NCBI RefSeq assembly: GCF_003255815.1
Contig: NC_037671.1
Coordinates: forward strand, 157,795,333 to 157,859,332
Source of the DNA: Theropithecus gelada
Taxonomy: Eukaryota; Chordata; Mammalia; Primates; Cercopithecidae
Reading direction: 5' to 3'
DNA: 64,000 bases
Made by a program: the position numbers and the translations under genes. Numbering within the stretch: the first letter of the stretch is position 1; each line of letters begins with the position of its first letter. Under the pieces are notes generated by a model that did not search any database, had not been told where the DNA came from, and saw only the letters and a program-made list of their open reading frames with translations. Positions 22,796-33,330 of this stretch are shown piece after piece.

Positions 22796-24527
22796 CCTCA
22801 GCATACTGGATATATTATACACTTAAAATAATGGCATCATCATAAGGAAATTTTATTGTAGAATCAAAATAATAATAGATGTGTAGCTGTTAGGTACAGA
22901 ATAAAGTTGACATTTGTATGTCATTTATTATGAAAGAAACTATGACTTTGGAGAACATCCATTTAACAGAACTTGACCTCAGAATTCTACACGTGGTGTT
23001 TCCATAGGACATATGTTTGCTCTGAGGTTGTAGCTTATTACATAATGTACCAATGGGGAAAATATTCATTTCAACAGTACGTGGCCAATGTTTTTCACCA
23101 TAAAATTCTGTCAGAGAAACAAGAAGTCCCTGAAATATATTTTTATTTGTGCATTAAAGGATAGATTGGAAGTTTTAAGGAGAAATTACAAGGCTTAATT
23201 CAGGTAGATTTTTTTTTTAATGCAGGAAAAGAAATTGGTTGACTTTCAATCGCACGAGTTTAAGAAATTGTGATTGTACCCAAAGTACTTTAAAACAACA
23301 TAAAAATGAAAAGTCCTACACATCTGTGGGATATGGGTAAAAACAAGTAAAATCCAGTTTTATAAGTATATGGAATAATTTTTTACTGTTCAGTTTCTGG
23401 GAATAAAAAGGCAACTTCTATTATGGCTGATATGCTGAAGAAGCTAAGTGATTATCCTAAATGAGACTGCCAGGAAAATCATTATGAGTTGTTATCATGT
23501 GCTATAAACTGTAGATAAATTTAAAACATACAAAGACATGAAAAAAGGATAAAGTTACATAACAAGTAAACAAAAATCAGATCTTTTAATTTTTCTATAT
23601 ACAGTCTCATTCATACAGCAGACAATGCCTAATTATAAGTGTAACAAACTAGCTCTGCACTTTCCTCCACACCTCATTCATTGGCGGGGCTCAAAGCATC
23701 TTAAACCACAGGACTGGCTGTCCAGAGACATGGGCAAGAAAGGAAAAGAATCAAGACAGCAGAGATAAGTTTGCAGCAAGGTTGTGCAAACAGGATCACA
23801 AACAGAGAACAGAACCAAAAGAGATGATTTCAAATGCTGTCATGGAGAAGGGAAACTTTCCTTAAAGAGAACCATGAAGAACAGTACCTGAGCAATAAAG
23901 CAATGAAGATACCAGAATTTCCTATTATCCCAAATCTTTTCTTTTTTTTTTTTTTAACTCTAATTCCTTTTTTATTAAAATTGTAGATTTCTGAAAATCT
24001 TTCCCGTTGACTTTCTTAAATTAAAACATGATTATCTTTTGGAAATGGATTCCTGTATGTTTAATTTTGCCTTCTTAGCTCCCAATTCAGTGTTTTACAA
24101 GTAGTAAGGACCTAATAATTGAGTGTTTGGTGACATCCAATTTAAATGTTATGTAAATATTGTAGCAGTCAAATATATCCTTGAAATATCTGACTATGAA
24201 ACAACCCCTGGACATTATTGCTAGATCAATAGTCATAACTGCCTGCTGTCCAGTATTAGGAATTTCTGAAGAGTCCCTGGGTTTCAGCCTGTGAGATTAG
24301 GATGCCATTCTTTGCAGGTGATTTTTTTCTCTTATAAAATCTACACTATTGAGACATGACTTTGCAATCAGTGCACAGATTGGGTCTTCTGTAAGTGCAG
24401 CCAAGGGTTAGTGGTATCTGAGCACTTTCTGGGACACACCTTTCAATGCTCTGCTGCATCCACTAGACATAGATTGCTGCTTGCATTATATGGACAAAAT
24501 GCATTTAAAAGTTTCTTTAGTATTTTG
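22796..24527. other. Unassigned intergenic sequence
   Basis: AT-rich and without recognised repeats. A T run at 23,939-23,956 and small frames of up to 74 codons are the only structure seen. Confidence 0.5.
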
Positions 24528-24895
24528 TGACATGAAAAGTTGTTTGGCTGTGTCCCCACCCAAATCTCATCTTGAATTGTAGCTCCCATAATTCCCACAT
24601 GTTGTGGGAGGGACCTAGTGGGAGATAATTGAATCATGGGGTCAGGTCTTTCTTGTGCTGTTCTCATGATGATGAATAAGTCTCACAAGATCTGATGGTT
24701 TTAGAAAGGGGAGTTCCCCCACACATGTTCTGCCTGCTGCCATGTAAGACATGACTTCGTTTCTCGTTTGCCTTCTGCCATGATTGTGAGGCCTCCCCAG
24801 CCATGTGGAACTGTGAGTCCATTAAATTTCTTTCTTTTATACATTACTCAGCCTCTGGTATGTCTTTATTAGCAGCATGAGAACAGACTAATAGA
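24528..24895 (+). mobile_element. THE1-type solo LTR (ERVL-MaLR)
   Basis: The LTR reads through GTTTGGCTGTGTCCCCACCC, TCATCTTGAATTGTAGCTCC, GGTCTTTCTTGTGCTGTTCT, ATTGTGAGGCCTCCCCAGCC, TGTCTTTATTAGCAGCATGA and an ACTAATAGA end. Its length of about 368 bp matches the family. No internal retroviral sequence flanks it, so it is a solo LTR. It contains the plus-strand ATTAAATT region where the family poly(A) signal lies. I could not confirm a 5-bp target duplication. Confidence 0.95.
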
Positions 24896-25606
24896 AAAGT
24901 GTACTTTAATCATACAACAGCTACCAAAAGCTTTTCTCCTAGGGGAAGTAAGGCTGATACTAAATCATCTTATTGCATATCATTGACCACAGAGGTTTTC
25001 CTACATGTACAATACTTCTCCATTCAGACTCCAAATATTATTTTTCTTTGAAATTTATTCTATCTTATTAGATACAGAAGCTGAAACTTTCAGATCTTCT
25101 AGAAAACATAACCAAATCATTCCAATAAATACTTACTACATTTTAAAAAATGTAGACCCCATATTTATATTCAACACATAACTTCTCCCTGTTTTGTGGG
25201 CATGCTTCCCCTAAATAGCTACAATCACTCTTTCAAAGAGGAAAGACATAATCTCATGCACAGAAAAATTTATTTTAAAAGATGAATAACAAACTGAAAT
25301 AGTAGTGGGCCATAAATTGTACTGATGGTTTCCCATGAGACTCAAGTTAGAATGACAAAGGATACATACTATAGAAGATTTCAAAAGTGTGGCATGTAAT
25401 CGAGTAATTAATTTGCTTAACTGTAATTGAATTTGATTCTCCCTTGAATGACCTAAGTCCATTTTTTCTCTTCCATCCTCTATTCCTCAACATCTCCCTC
25501 CAAAACAGAAAAGACTAAGCCCTAGAAGAATGGCCAAATTGGTTTAATTATTGTTTTGTTTTGTTTTTCTAGCCTGTGACTATGGCACATAGAAATGCAA
25601 GTTCAA
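24896..25606. other. Unassigned intergenic sequence
   Basis: No repeat or gene is recognised. An 83-codon minus-strand frame (25,211-25,462) has no domain. Confidence 0.5.
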
Positions 25607-25966
25607 GGCCATGCACAGTAGCTCAGGCCTGTAATCCCAGCACTTTGGGAGACCAGGGTGGGCAGATCACCTGAGGTCAGGAGTTCAAGACCAGCCTGGC
25701 CAACATGGTGAAACGCTGTCTCTGCTAAAAAACAAAACAAAACAAACAAACAAACAAACAAAAACAGAAATTAGCCAGGCATGGTGGTGTGCACCTGTAG
25801 TCCGAGCTACTTCGGAGGCTGAGACAGGAGAATTGCTTGAACCCAGGAGGCGGAAGTTGCAGTGAGCTGAGATAATGCCACTACACTCCAGCATGGGCAA
25901 CAGAGCGAGACTTGATCTTTAAAAAAAAAAAAAAAAAATTAAAAAAATTAAAAAAATTAAAGAAAA
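25607..25966 (+). mobile_element. Full-length Alu (AluS-like), expanded central linker and tail
   Basis: Both monomers are present, from GGCCATGCACAGTAGCTCAG to GGGCAACAGAGCGAGACTTG. The central A-rich linker has grown into CAAAA/CAAA repeats (about 25,730-25,765). The tail has become an A-run with repeated ATTAAAAAA units (25,921-25,966). Confidence 0.95.
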
Positions 25967-27068
25967 ATCTGTTCAAAGACATTCTTTGTAATCAGAATTA
26001 ATCTCTGAACCAATCGCACAGTTAAGCCTATATATCGATGTATTCTTCAAATTACTCAGGCTCAGAGACATAAAATCACTAAATTAACATAAATCCAATA
26101 CTTAACCCATGTATTCTCCAAGTTAATTAAACTCAAAGATATATGACCACTAATTAACACTGAAGAATCGTTCATTGGTTACAAGCTGTATTTGACTTTA
26201 GAATGTTTTCCTTTTGCGGCTATGCTTCATGAAAGAAGCACCTGATCATATTTGCTCCAGTAAGAAAAATATTTGACACCTATAGTGCTTTATACATTTT
26301 GGCAGCCCATATATAAACAAACTCTGAATTTTTGAGCAGTATTATTCTGTTGGAATATACATGGCACACAAAACTCATGAAGGTGTGGCAATGATGTCAA
26401 ATGCCGCTGAATTGAACAAAAGTATAATAAATCTTGTTATGACTTTAATGCTTCCAGAATATTAAGATACAACAATTTTTATCCAGAATTAAACATTTTC
26501 AGAAATGCTAGCATAAATAAGGCTTTAATTCAAAAGCTTTCCTTCTCCCTTGTAGTAAATTATAGTGATTTTTTTCCCATTGTCCACTCGAGATATTTTG
26601 GTACTGTAAAACTGTTGTAGATTTCAGAAGACCACCCTCCTGGAGGGCATTTGAATTGGTTACTAGGAAAAATCAGGGGAAGTTGATGAACCTGAGAACT
26701 TGAAGGGTGAATTGTGAATTGGTTTTAGGATATGTCTTGTGATGTGATATAGATGTGTCATCTACATGAATTTCAGACTAGAAATAAGAACATATTGGAA
26801 TACCTGGCAAGAGGTCTGGACAAAAACAGAGAGCAGTTAGGTGTGGTCAGAGAGAAATGGAGTGATAGAGGTCAGCAGGCTTTGGGATGATAGCACCTGT
26901 GCTGGATCCAGATCCTGGCTTAGAATATAAACTGAACTATACCACCTGAAATGGAAGTTACAACTTCAGGAAAAGAAGACTGAATCATAAAGAATGAATA
27001 GAAGAGGGTAGAACATTGTAGTCATTCAAAAGGATCAAAGAGAAAGGTTATCAGGATGATCATAGAGC
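25967..27068. other. Unassigned intergenic sequence
   Basis: No recognised repeat. It ends abruptly where L1 ORF2 sequence begins at about 27,069, with no poly(T) at the junction. Confidence 0.5.
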
Positions 27069-27268
27069 TAGCATTGAATCTATAAATGACTTTGGGCAGT
27101 ATGGCCATTGTCATGATATTGATTCTTCCTATCCACGAGCATGAATGTTTTTCCATTTGTTTGTGTCTTCTCTTATTTCCTTGACCTTGGAGAGGTCCTT
27201 CACATCCCTTGTAAGTTGTTTTCCTAGGTATTTTATTCTCTTTGTAGCAATTGTGAATGGGAGCTCAC

Positions 27269-29519
27269 TCATGATTTGGCTGTTTGTCTATTATTGGTGT
27301 ACAGGAATGCTTGTGATTTTTGTACATTGATTTTGTATCCTGAGACTTTGCTGAAGTTGCTTATCAGCTTAAGGAGTTTTTGGGCTGAGATGATGGGGTT
27401 TTCTAAATAGACAATCATGTCATCTGCAAACAGGGACAATTTGACTTTCCCTCTTCCTATTTGAATACCCTTTATTTCTTTCTCTTGCCTGATTGCCCTG
27501 GCCAGAACTTCCAATATTATGTTGAATAGGAGTGGTGAGAGAGGGCATCCTTGTATTGTGCCGATTTTCAAAGGGAATGCATCCAGCTTTTGCCCATTCA
27601 GTATGATATTGGCTGTGGGTTTGTAATAAATAGCTCTTATTATTTTGAGATATGTTCCATCAATACCTAGTTTATTGAGTGTTTTTAGCATGAAGGGGTG
27701 TTGAATTTTATCGATGGCCTTTTCTGCATCTATTGAGATAATCATGTGGTTTTTGTCATTAGTTCTGTTATGCAATGGATTACATTTATTGATTTGCCTA
27801 TGTTGAACCAGCTTTGCATCCCAGGGATGAAGCCGACTTGATCATGGTGGATAAACTTTTTGATGTGCCGCTGGATTCGGTTTGCCAGTATTTTATTGAG
27901 GATTTTCGCATCAATGTTCATCAGGGATATTAGCCTGAAATTTTCTTTTTTTGTTGTTGTATCTCTTCAGGGTTTTGGTATCAAGATGATGCTGGCCTAT
28001 AAAATGAGTTAGGGAGGATTCCCTCTTTTTCTCTTGATTGGAATAGTTTCAGAAGTAATGGTACCAGCACCTCTTTGTACCTCTGGTAGAACTTAGCTGT
28101 GAATCCTTCTTGACCTGGGCATTTTTTGGTTGGTAGGGTATTAATTACTGCCTCAATTTCAGAACTTGTTATTGGCTTATTCAGGGATTCGACTTCTTCC
28201 TAGTTTAGTCTTGAGAGGGTGTATGTGTCCAGGAATTTATACGTTTCTTCTAGATTTCTATTTTGTTTGCATAGAGGTGTTTACAGTATTCTTTGATGGT
28301 AGTTTGTATTTCTGTGGGATCAGTGGTGATATCCCCTTTATCATTCTTTATTGTGTTATTTGATTCTTCTCTCTGTTTTTCTTTATTGGTCTGGCTAGCG
28401 ATCTGTTTCGTTAATCTTTTCAGAAAACCAGCTCCTAGATTCACTGATTTTTTGAAGGGTTTTTTGTTTCTCTATCTCCTTCAGTTCTGCTCTTATCTTG
28501 GTTATTTCTTGTCTTCTGCTAGCTTTTGAATTTGTTTGCTCTTGCCTCTCTAGTTCTTTTAATTGTGATATTAGGGTGTCGATTTTAGATCTTTTCCCCC
28601 TTTCTCATGTGGGCATTTAGTGTTATAAATTTCTCTCTAAACACTCCTTTAGCTGTGTCCCAGAGATTCTGGTGTGTTGTGTCTTTGTTTTCATTGATAT
28701 CAAAGAACTTATTTATTTCTGCCTTAATTTTGCTATTTACCCAGTAGTCATGCAGGAGTAGATTGTTCAGTTTCCATGTAGTTGTGTGGTTTTGAGTGAG
28801 TTTCTTAATCCTAGGTTCTAATTTGTTTGAACTGTGGTCTGAGAGACTGTTTGTTATGATTTCCGTTCTTTTGCATTTGGTGAGGAGTGTTTTACTTCCA
28901 ATTATGTGGTAAATTTTAGAATAAGTGTGATGTGGTGCTGAGAAGAATGTATATTCTGTTGATTTGGGGTGGAAAGTTCTGTAGATATCCATTAGGTCCA
29001 CTTGGTCCAGAGCTGAGTTCAAGTCCTGGATATCCTTGTTAATTTTCTGCCTCAATCTGTTTAATATTGACAGTGGAGTGTTAAAGTCTCCCACTATTAC
29101 TGTGTGGGTGTCTAAGTCTCTTTGTAGATCTCTAAGAACATTCTTTATGAATCTGGGTGCTCTTGTATTGAGTACATATATATTCAGAATAGTTAGCTCT
29201 TCTCATTGCATTGATCCCGTTACCATTATTTAATGCCCTTCTTCACCTTTTTTTGATCTTTGTTGGTTTAAAGTCTGTTTTATCAAAGACTAGGATTGCA
29301 ACCTCTACTTTTTTTGCTTTCCATTTGTTGGTAAATATTCCTACATCCCTTTATTTTGAGTATGTGTGTGTCTTTGTACATGAGATGGGTCTCCTGAATA
29401 TAGCACACCGAAGGGTCTTGACTCTTTATGCAATTTGCCAGTCTGTGTCTTTTAATTGGAGCATTTAGCCCACTTACATTTAAAGTTGAGGTTATGTGTG
29501 AATTTGATCCTGTCATCAT
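27269..29519 (-). pseudogene. L1 ORF2 pseudogene, endonuclease plus reverse transcriptase, truncated
   Basis: The start lies near 29,519 with TGSNSHITSTLNVSGLN-like sequence and continues with the endonuclease segments DPSVCYIQETHL and MGDFNTPLS (29,094 region). The RT segment at 27,269-27,775 carries the palm motifs: DAEKAIDKIQHPF, GCPLSPLLFNIILEVLARAI and the catalytic LFADDMIVY. Frameshifts and stops separate these blocks (28,250-28,444 and 28,585-29,094 are other surviving pieces). The RT active-site residues happen to persist, but the protein cannot be made whole. ORF2p normally nicks target DNA and copies L1 RNA into it. Confidence 0.92.
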
Positions 29520-29589
29520 GATGCTAGCTGGTTATTTTGCATATCAGTTGATGCAGTTTCTTCATAGTGTCATTGGTCTTTATATTTTG

Positions 29590-30678
29590 GTATGTTTTTG
29601 CAGTGACTGATACTGGTCCTTCCTTTCCATGTTTAGTGCTTCCTTCAGGAGCTCTTGTAAGTCAGGTCTGTTGGTGACAAAAATCCCTTAGCATTTGCTT
29701 GTCTATAAAGGATTTTATTTCTCCTTCACTTATGAAGCTTAGTTTGGCTGGATCTGAAATTCTGGGTTGAAAATTCTTTTCTCTAAGAATGTTGAATATT
29801 AGTCCCCACTCTCTTCTGGTTTGTAGGGTTTCTGCAGAGAGATTAACTGTTAGTCTGATGGGCTTCCCTTTGTGGATAACCTGACCTTTCTCTCTGATGG
29901 CCCTAAACATTTTTTTCTTCGTTTCAACTCAGTGGATCTGACGATTATGTGTCTTGGGGTTGCTCTTCTTGAGAAGTATCTTTGTGGCATTCTCTGTATT
30001 TTCTAAATTTGAATGTTGACCTGTCTTGCTGGGTTAGGGAAGTTCTCCTGGATAATATCCTGAAGTGTGTTTTCCAACTTGGCTCCATTCTCCTCGTCAC
30101 TTTCAGGTACCCCAATCAATCATAGGTTTGGTCTTTTCACATGGTCCCATATTTCTTGGAGGATTTGTTTGTTCCTTTTCATTCTTTTTTCTCTAATCTT
30201 GTCTTCATGCTTTATTTCATTAAGTTGATCTTCAATCTCTGATATCATTTTTTCTGCTTGATTGATCTGGCTATTGATACTTGTGTATGCTTCACTAAGT
30301 TCTCGTGCTGTGTTTTTCAGCTCTATCAGGTCATTTATGTTCTTCTCTAAACTGGTTATTCTAGTTAGCAGGTCCTGTATCAAGGTTTTTAACTTCCTTG
30401 CATTGGGTTAGAACGTGCTCCTTTAGCTCGGAGGATTTTGCTATTACCGACCTTCTGAAGCCTACTTCTTTCAATTAGTCAAACTCGTCCTCCATCCAGT
30501 TTTGTTCCCTTGCTGGAGAGGAGTTGTGATCCTTTGGAGGAGAAGAGGCATTCTGTTTTTTGGAATTTTCAGCATTTTTGCGCTGGTTTTTCCTCGTCTT
30601 TGTGGATTTATCTACCTTTGATCTTTGATGCTGATGACCTTTGGATGCAGTTTTTGTGTGGGTGTCCTTTTTGTTCAT
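29590..30678 (-). pseudogene. L1 ORF1 pseudogene
   Basis: The likely start codon is at 30,678-30,676, giving MNKKDTHTKTAS, followed by a basic N-terminal stretch to about 30,475. The coiled-coil and RRM-entry segment is at 30,120-30,383 and the C-terminal domain at 29,662-29,910 (KGKPIRLTVNLSAETLQTRR, KNFQPRISDPAKLSF). ORF1p is normally a trimeric RNA-binding chaperone of about 340 residues. Here the frame is broken between these three blocks, so it is not functional. Confidence 0.9.
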
Positions 30679-31937
30679 GTGGATGTCATTGCTTCTGTTT
30701 GTTAGTTTTCCTTCTAGCAGGCCGCTCTTCTGCAGGTCTGCTGGAGTTTGCTGGAGGTCCACTCCAGACCCTGTTTGCCTGGGTATCACCAGTGGAGGCT
30801 GCAGAACAGCAAAGATTGCTGCCTGTTCCTTTCTCTGGAAGCTTTGTAGCAGAGGAGCACCCACCAGATGCCAGCCAGAGCTCTCCTATATGAGGTGTCG
30901 GTCGACCCCTGCTGGGAGGTGTCTGTCCATCAGGAGGCACGGGGGTCAGGGACCCACTTGAGGAGGCAGTCTGTCCCTTAGCAGAGCTCTAGTACTGTGC
31001 TGGGAGATCTGCTGCTCTCTTCAGGCAGGAACGTTTAAGTCTGCTGAAGCTGTGCCCATCCCCCAGGTGTTCTGTCTCAGGGAGATAGGAGTTTTATGTA
31101 TAAGCTCCTGACTGGGGCTGCTGCCTTTCTTTCAGAGAAGCTCTGTCCAGAGAGGTGGAATCTAGAGAGTCAGTCTGGCTACAGTGGCTTTATACTGTGG
31201 TGGGTTCTGCCCAGTTCGAACTTCCAGGCTGCTTTGTTTACACTGTGAGGGGAAAACTGCCTACTCAAGCCTTAGCAATGGTGGGTGCCCCTCACCCCAC
31301 CAAGCTCAAGCATCCAAGGTCGACTTCAGACTTCTGTGCTGGCCGTGAGAATTTCAAGCCAGTAGATCTTACCTTGCTGGGCTCCGTGGGGGTGGGACCT
31401 GCTGAGCAAGACCACTTGGCTTCCTGGCTTCAGCCCCCTTTCCAGGGGAGTGAACATTTTTGTCTTGCTGGAGTTTCAGGTGCCACCACTGGGGTACAAA
31501 AAATAAAAAATAAAAATAAAAACAAGAAACAAAAAACTCCCACAGCTAGCTCAGTGTCTGCCCAAACAGCTGCCCCAGGGCCCTGGTGGTATAGGCACCC
31601 AAGGGAATCTCCTGGTCTGTGAGTTGCACAATGGGAAATCAATGTGAAAAGTGTAGTATCTGTTCCAGAGAGCACTGTCCCTCAGAGCACTACCCCTCAT
31701 GGCTTCCCTTGGCTAGGGGAGGGAGTTCGCCAACCCCTTGCACTTCCCAGGTGAGGCAATGCCCCACCCTGCTTCTGCTCACCTTCTGTAGGCTGCACCT
31801 TCTGTCTAACCAATCCCAATGAGATGAACTGGATACCTCAGTTGGAAATGCAGAAATCACCCACCTTCTGCATTGGTCTCGCTGGTAGCTATAGACTGGA
31901 GCTGTTCCTATTCAGTCATCTTGCCAGATCCTCCCAA
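30679..31937 (-). promoter_or_regulatory. L1 5' UTR (internal promoter), antisense
   Basis: About 1.26 kb of L1 5' UTR ends at the L1 5' terminus (reverse of GGGAGGATCTGGCAAGATGA). The same region in copy 1 (window start) can be aligned by eye. The YY1-type core reads AAGATGACT here instead of AAGATGGCC, so the usual start-site-positioning motif is damaged. An AAATAAAAATAAAAACA-type A-rich patch at 31,496-31,540 replaces a shorter A tract in the family consensus. A family antisense promoter would point rightward into the Tigger element. Confidence 0.88.
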
Positions 31938-33075
31938 TTTAGCATACTTTTTAAAAGCCCTAGGATTCCTGGACTGGCAAATAAGCATTGGCTTCCACTA
32001 AAAGTTCAGCAGTGCATTAGCCCATAATGAGAGGGTCAGCTTGTCCTTTGAAGTTTCAAAGCCAAGCATTGACTTCTCTAGCTACAAAAGTCCGAGATGG
32101 CATATGCTTCCAATTGAAGGCTGTTTTGTCTACATTGAAAATCTGTTGTTTAGCACAGCTATCTTCATTAGTGACATTAGCTAGATCTTCTGAATAAACT
32201 TGCTGCAGTTTCTATGTAAGCACTTACTGCTTCACCCTGTACTTGTATGTTATGAAGGTAGCTTCTTTCCATAAATCTCATGAACCAACATCTGTTAGTG
32301 TCTAACTTTTCTTCTTCTTTTCCTCACCTCTCTCAGCCTTCATAGAATTGAAGAGAATTAGGCCCTGCTCTTGATTAGGTTTTGAAATGGAATGTTGTGG
32401 CTGGTTTGACCTTCTATCCAAACTACTACAACTTCCTCCATATTAGCAATAAGGCTTTCACTTTCTTTTAATTTGTGTGTTCACTGAAGTAGCACTTTTA
32501 ATGTCATTCAGGAACTTTTCCATTGCATTTGCAACTTGGTCAACTGGTGCAAGAGGCCTAGCTTTCAGCCTGTCTCAGCTTTCGACATGGCTTCCCTACT
32601 AAGCTTAATCATTTCTGGCTTTTGATTTAAAGTGAGATAATCTTCCTTTTGCTTAAACACTTAAAGGCCATTGTAAGGTTATTAGTTGACTAATTTCTAT
32701 TTGCTGTGTCTCAGGTAACAGAAAGAGGAGGAGAAACAGTGGAATGAATGGCTGGGGCAGTAGAGCAATCAGAACACACCCAACATTTATGGGTTAAGTA
32801 TGCCATCTTATATGAGCATGGTTTGCGGTGACTCAAAATAACTATAATAGCAACATCAAAGATCACCGATTACAGATCATCATAACAGATATTATAATAA
32901 TAATGAAAAAGTTTGAAATACTGTGAAAATTACTAAAAATATGACACGGAGACAAAATATGCTGATGCTGTTGGAAAATGGTGACGCAGGTTGCCATACA
33001 CCTTCAATTTGTAAAAAATAAAACAAAAACAGTATCTGTGAAGCACAATAAAATGAGCTATGCCTGTACACATAA
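31938..33075 (-). mobile_element. Tigger1-type DNA transposon, half copy, antisense
   Basis: The right end carries the inverted terminal repeat region of a Tigger1-type mariner relative: CCTTCAATTTGTAAAAAATA, CAGTATCTGTGAAGCACAAT and GAGCTATGCCTGTA at 33,057-33,070. Inward it continues through the GATCACCGATTACAGATCAT region into the pogo-like transposase coding region (31,938-32,700), which is full of stops. The other half and left terminal repeat are missing. The break coincides with the L1 5' end at 31,937. Confidence 0.88.
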
Positions 33076-33159
33076 TAACAAGAGCTTTACAGATGATCTA
33101 CAAAATTGTTTGAAACACCAAGTCATCAAAGGAAGAACTGATAGCTACATGGGATGAGA

Positions 33160-33330
33160 GCTAACATTTACTGAGGTCTTTTTATATGTTATTACATTTT
33201 ATCCTAGCAACATTTGTGCAAGGTAGGCGATTAATAATGAATTTCAGAGAAAGAAACTAAAGCTGCAAAAGGTGATGCAACTGGTTAGAGATTTGAATTT
33301 AGATCTGTCATTTGGGTTAGCTCCAGAGTG
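33160..33330 (-). mobile_element. MIR SINE fragment, antisense
   Basis: Degraded antisense MIR phrases are seen: GCTAACATTTACTGAGGTCT, ATTACATTTTATCCTAGCAA, AGAGAAAGAAACTAAAGCTG and GATGCAACTGGTTAGAG, in the correct order. Confidence 0.7.

Larger units (their letters stand above)
27069..31937 (-). mobile_element. Long L1PA element, antisense, 5' end intact, 3' end missing
   Basis: From 31,937 leftward the minus strand gives the L1 5' UTR, ORF1, the intergenic spacer and ORF2 up to just past the reverse-transcriptase domain. It stops at 27,069. The last third of ORF2, the 3' UTR and the poly(A) tail are absent. L1 copies usually lose their 5' rather than their 3' end, so the loss points to a later deletion. 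The N-terminal ORF1 form (NKKDTHTKTASKGHQ) suggests an older L1PA subfamily. Multiple stops break both ORFs. Confidence 0.95.

Noticed and set aside
30475..30961. Overlapping frames of 84-129 codons on both strands as new genes
   Set aside because: All fall in the L1 5' UTR and ORF1 start; only the ORF1 part corresponds to a real, broken coding region.
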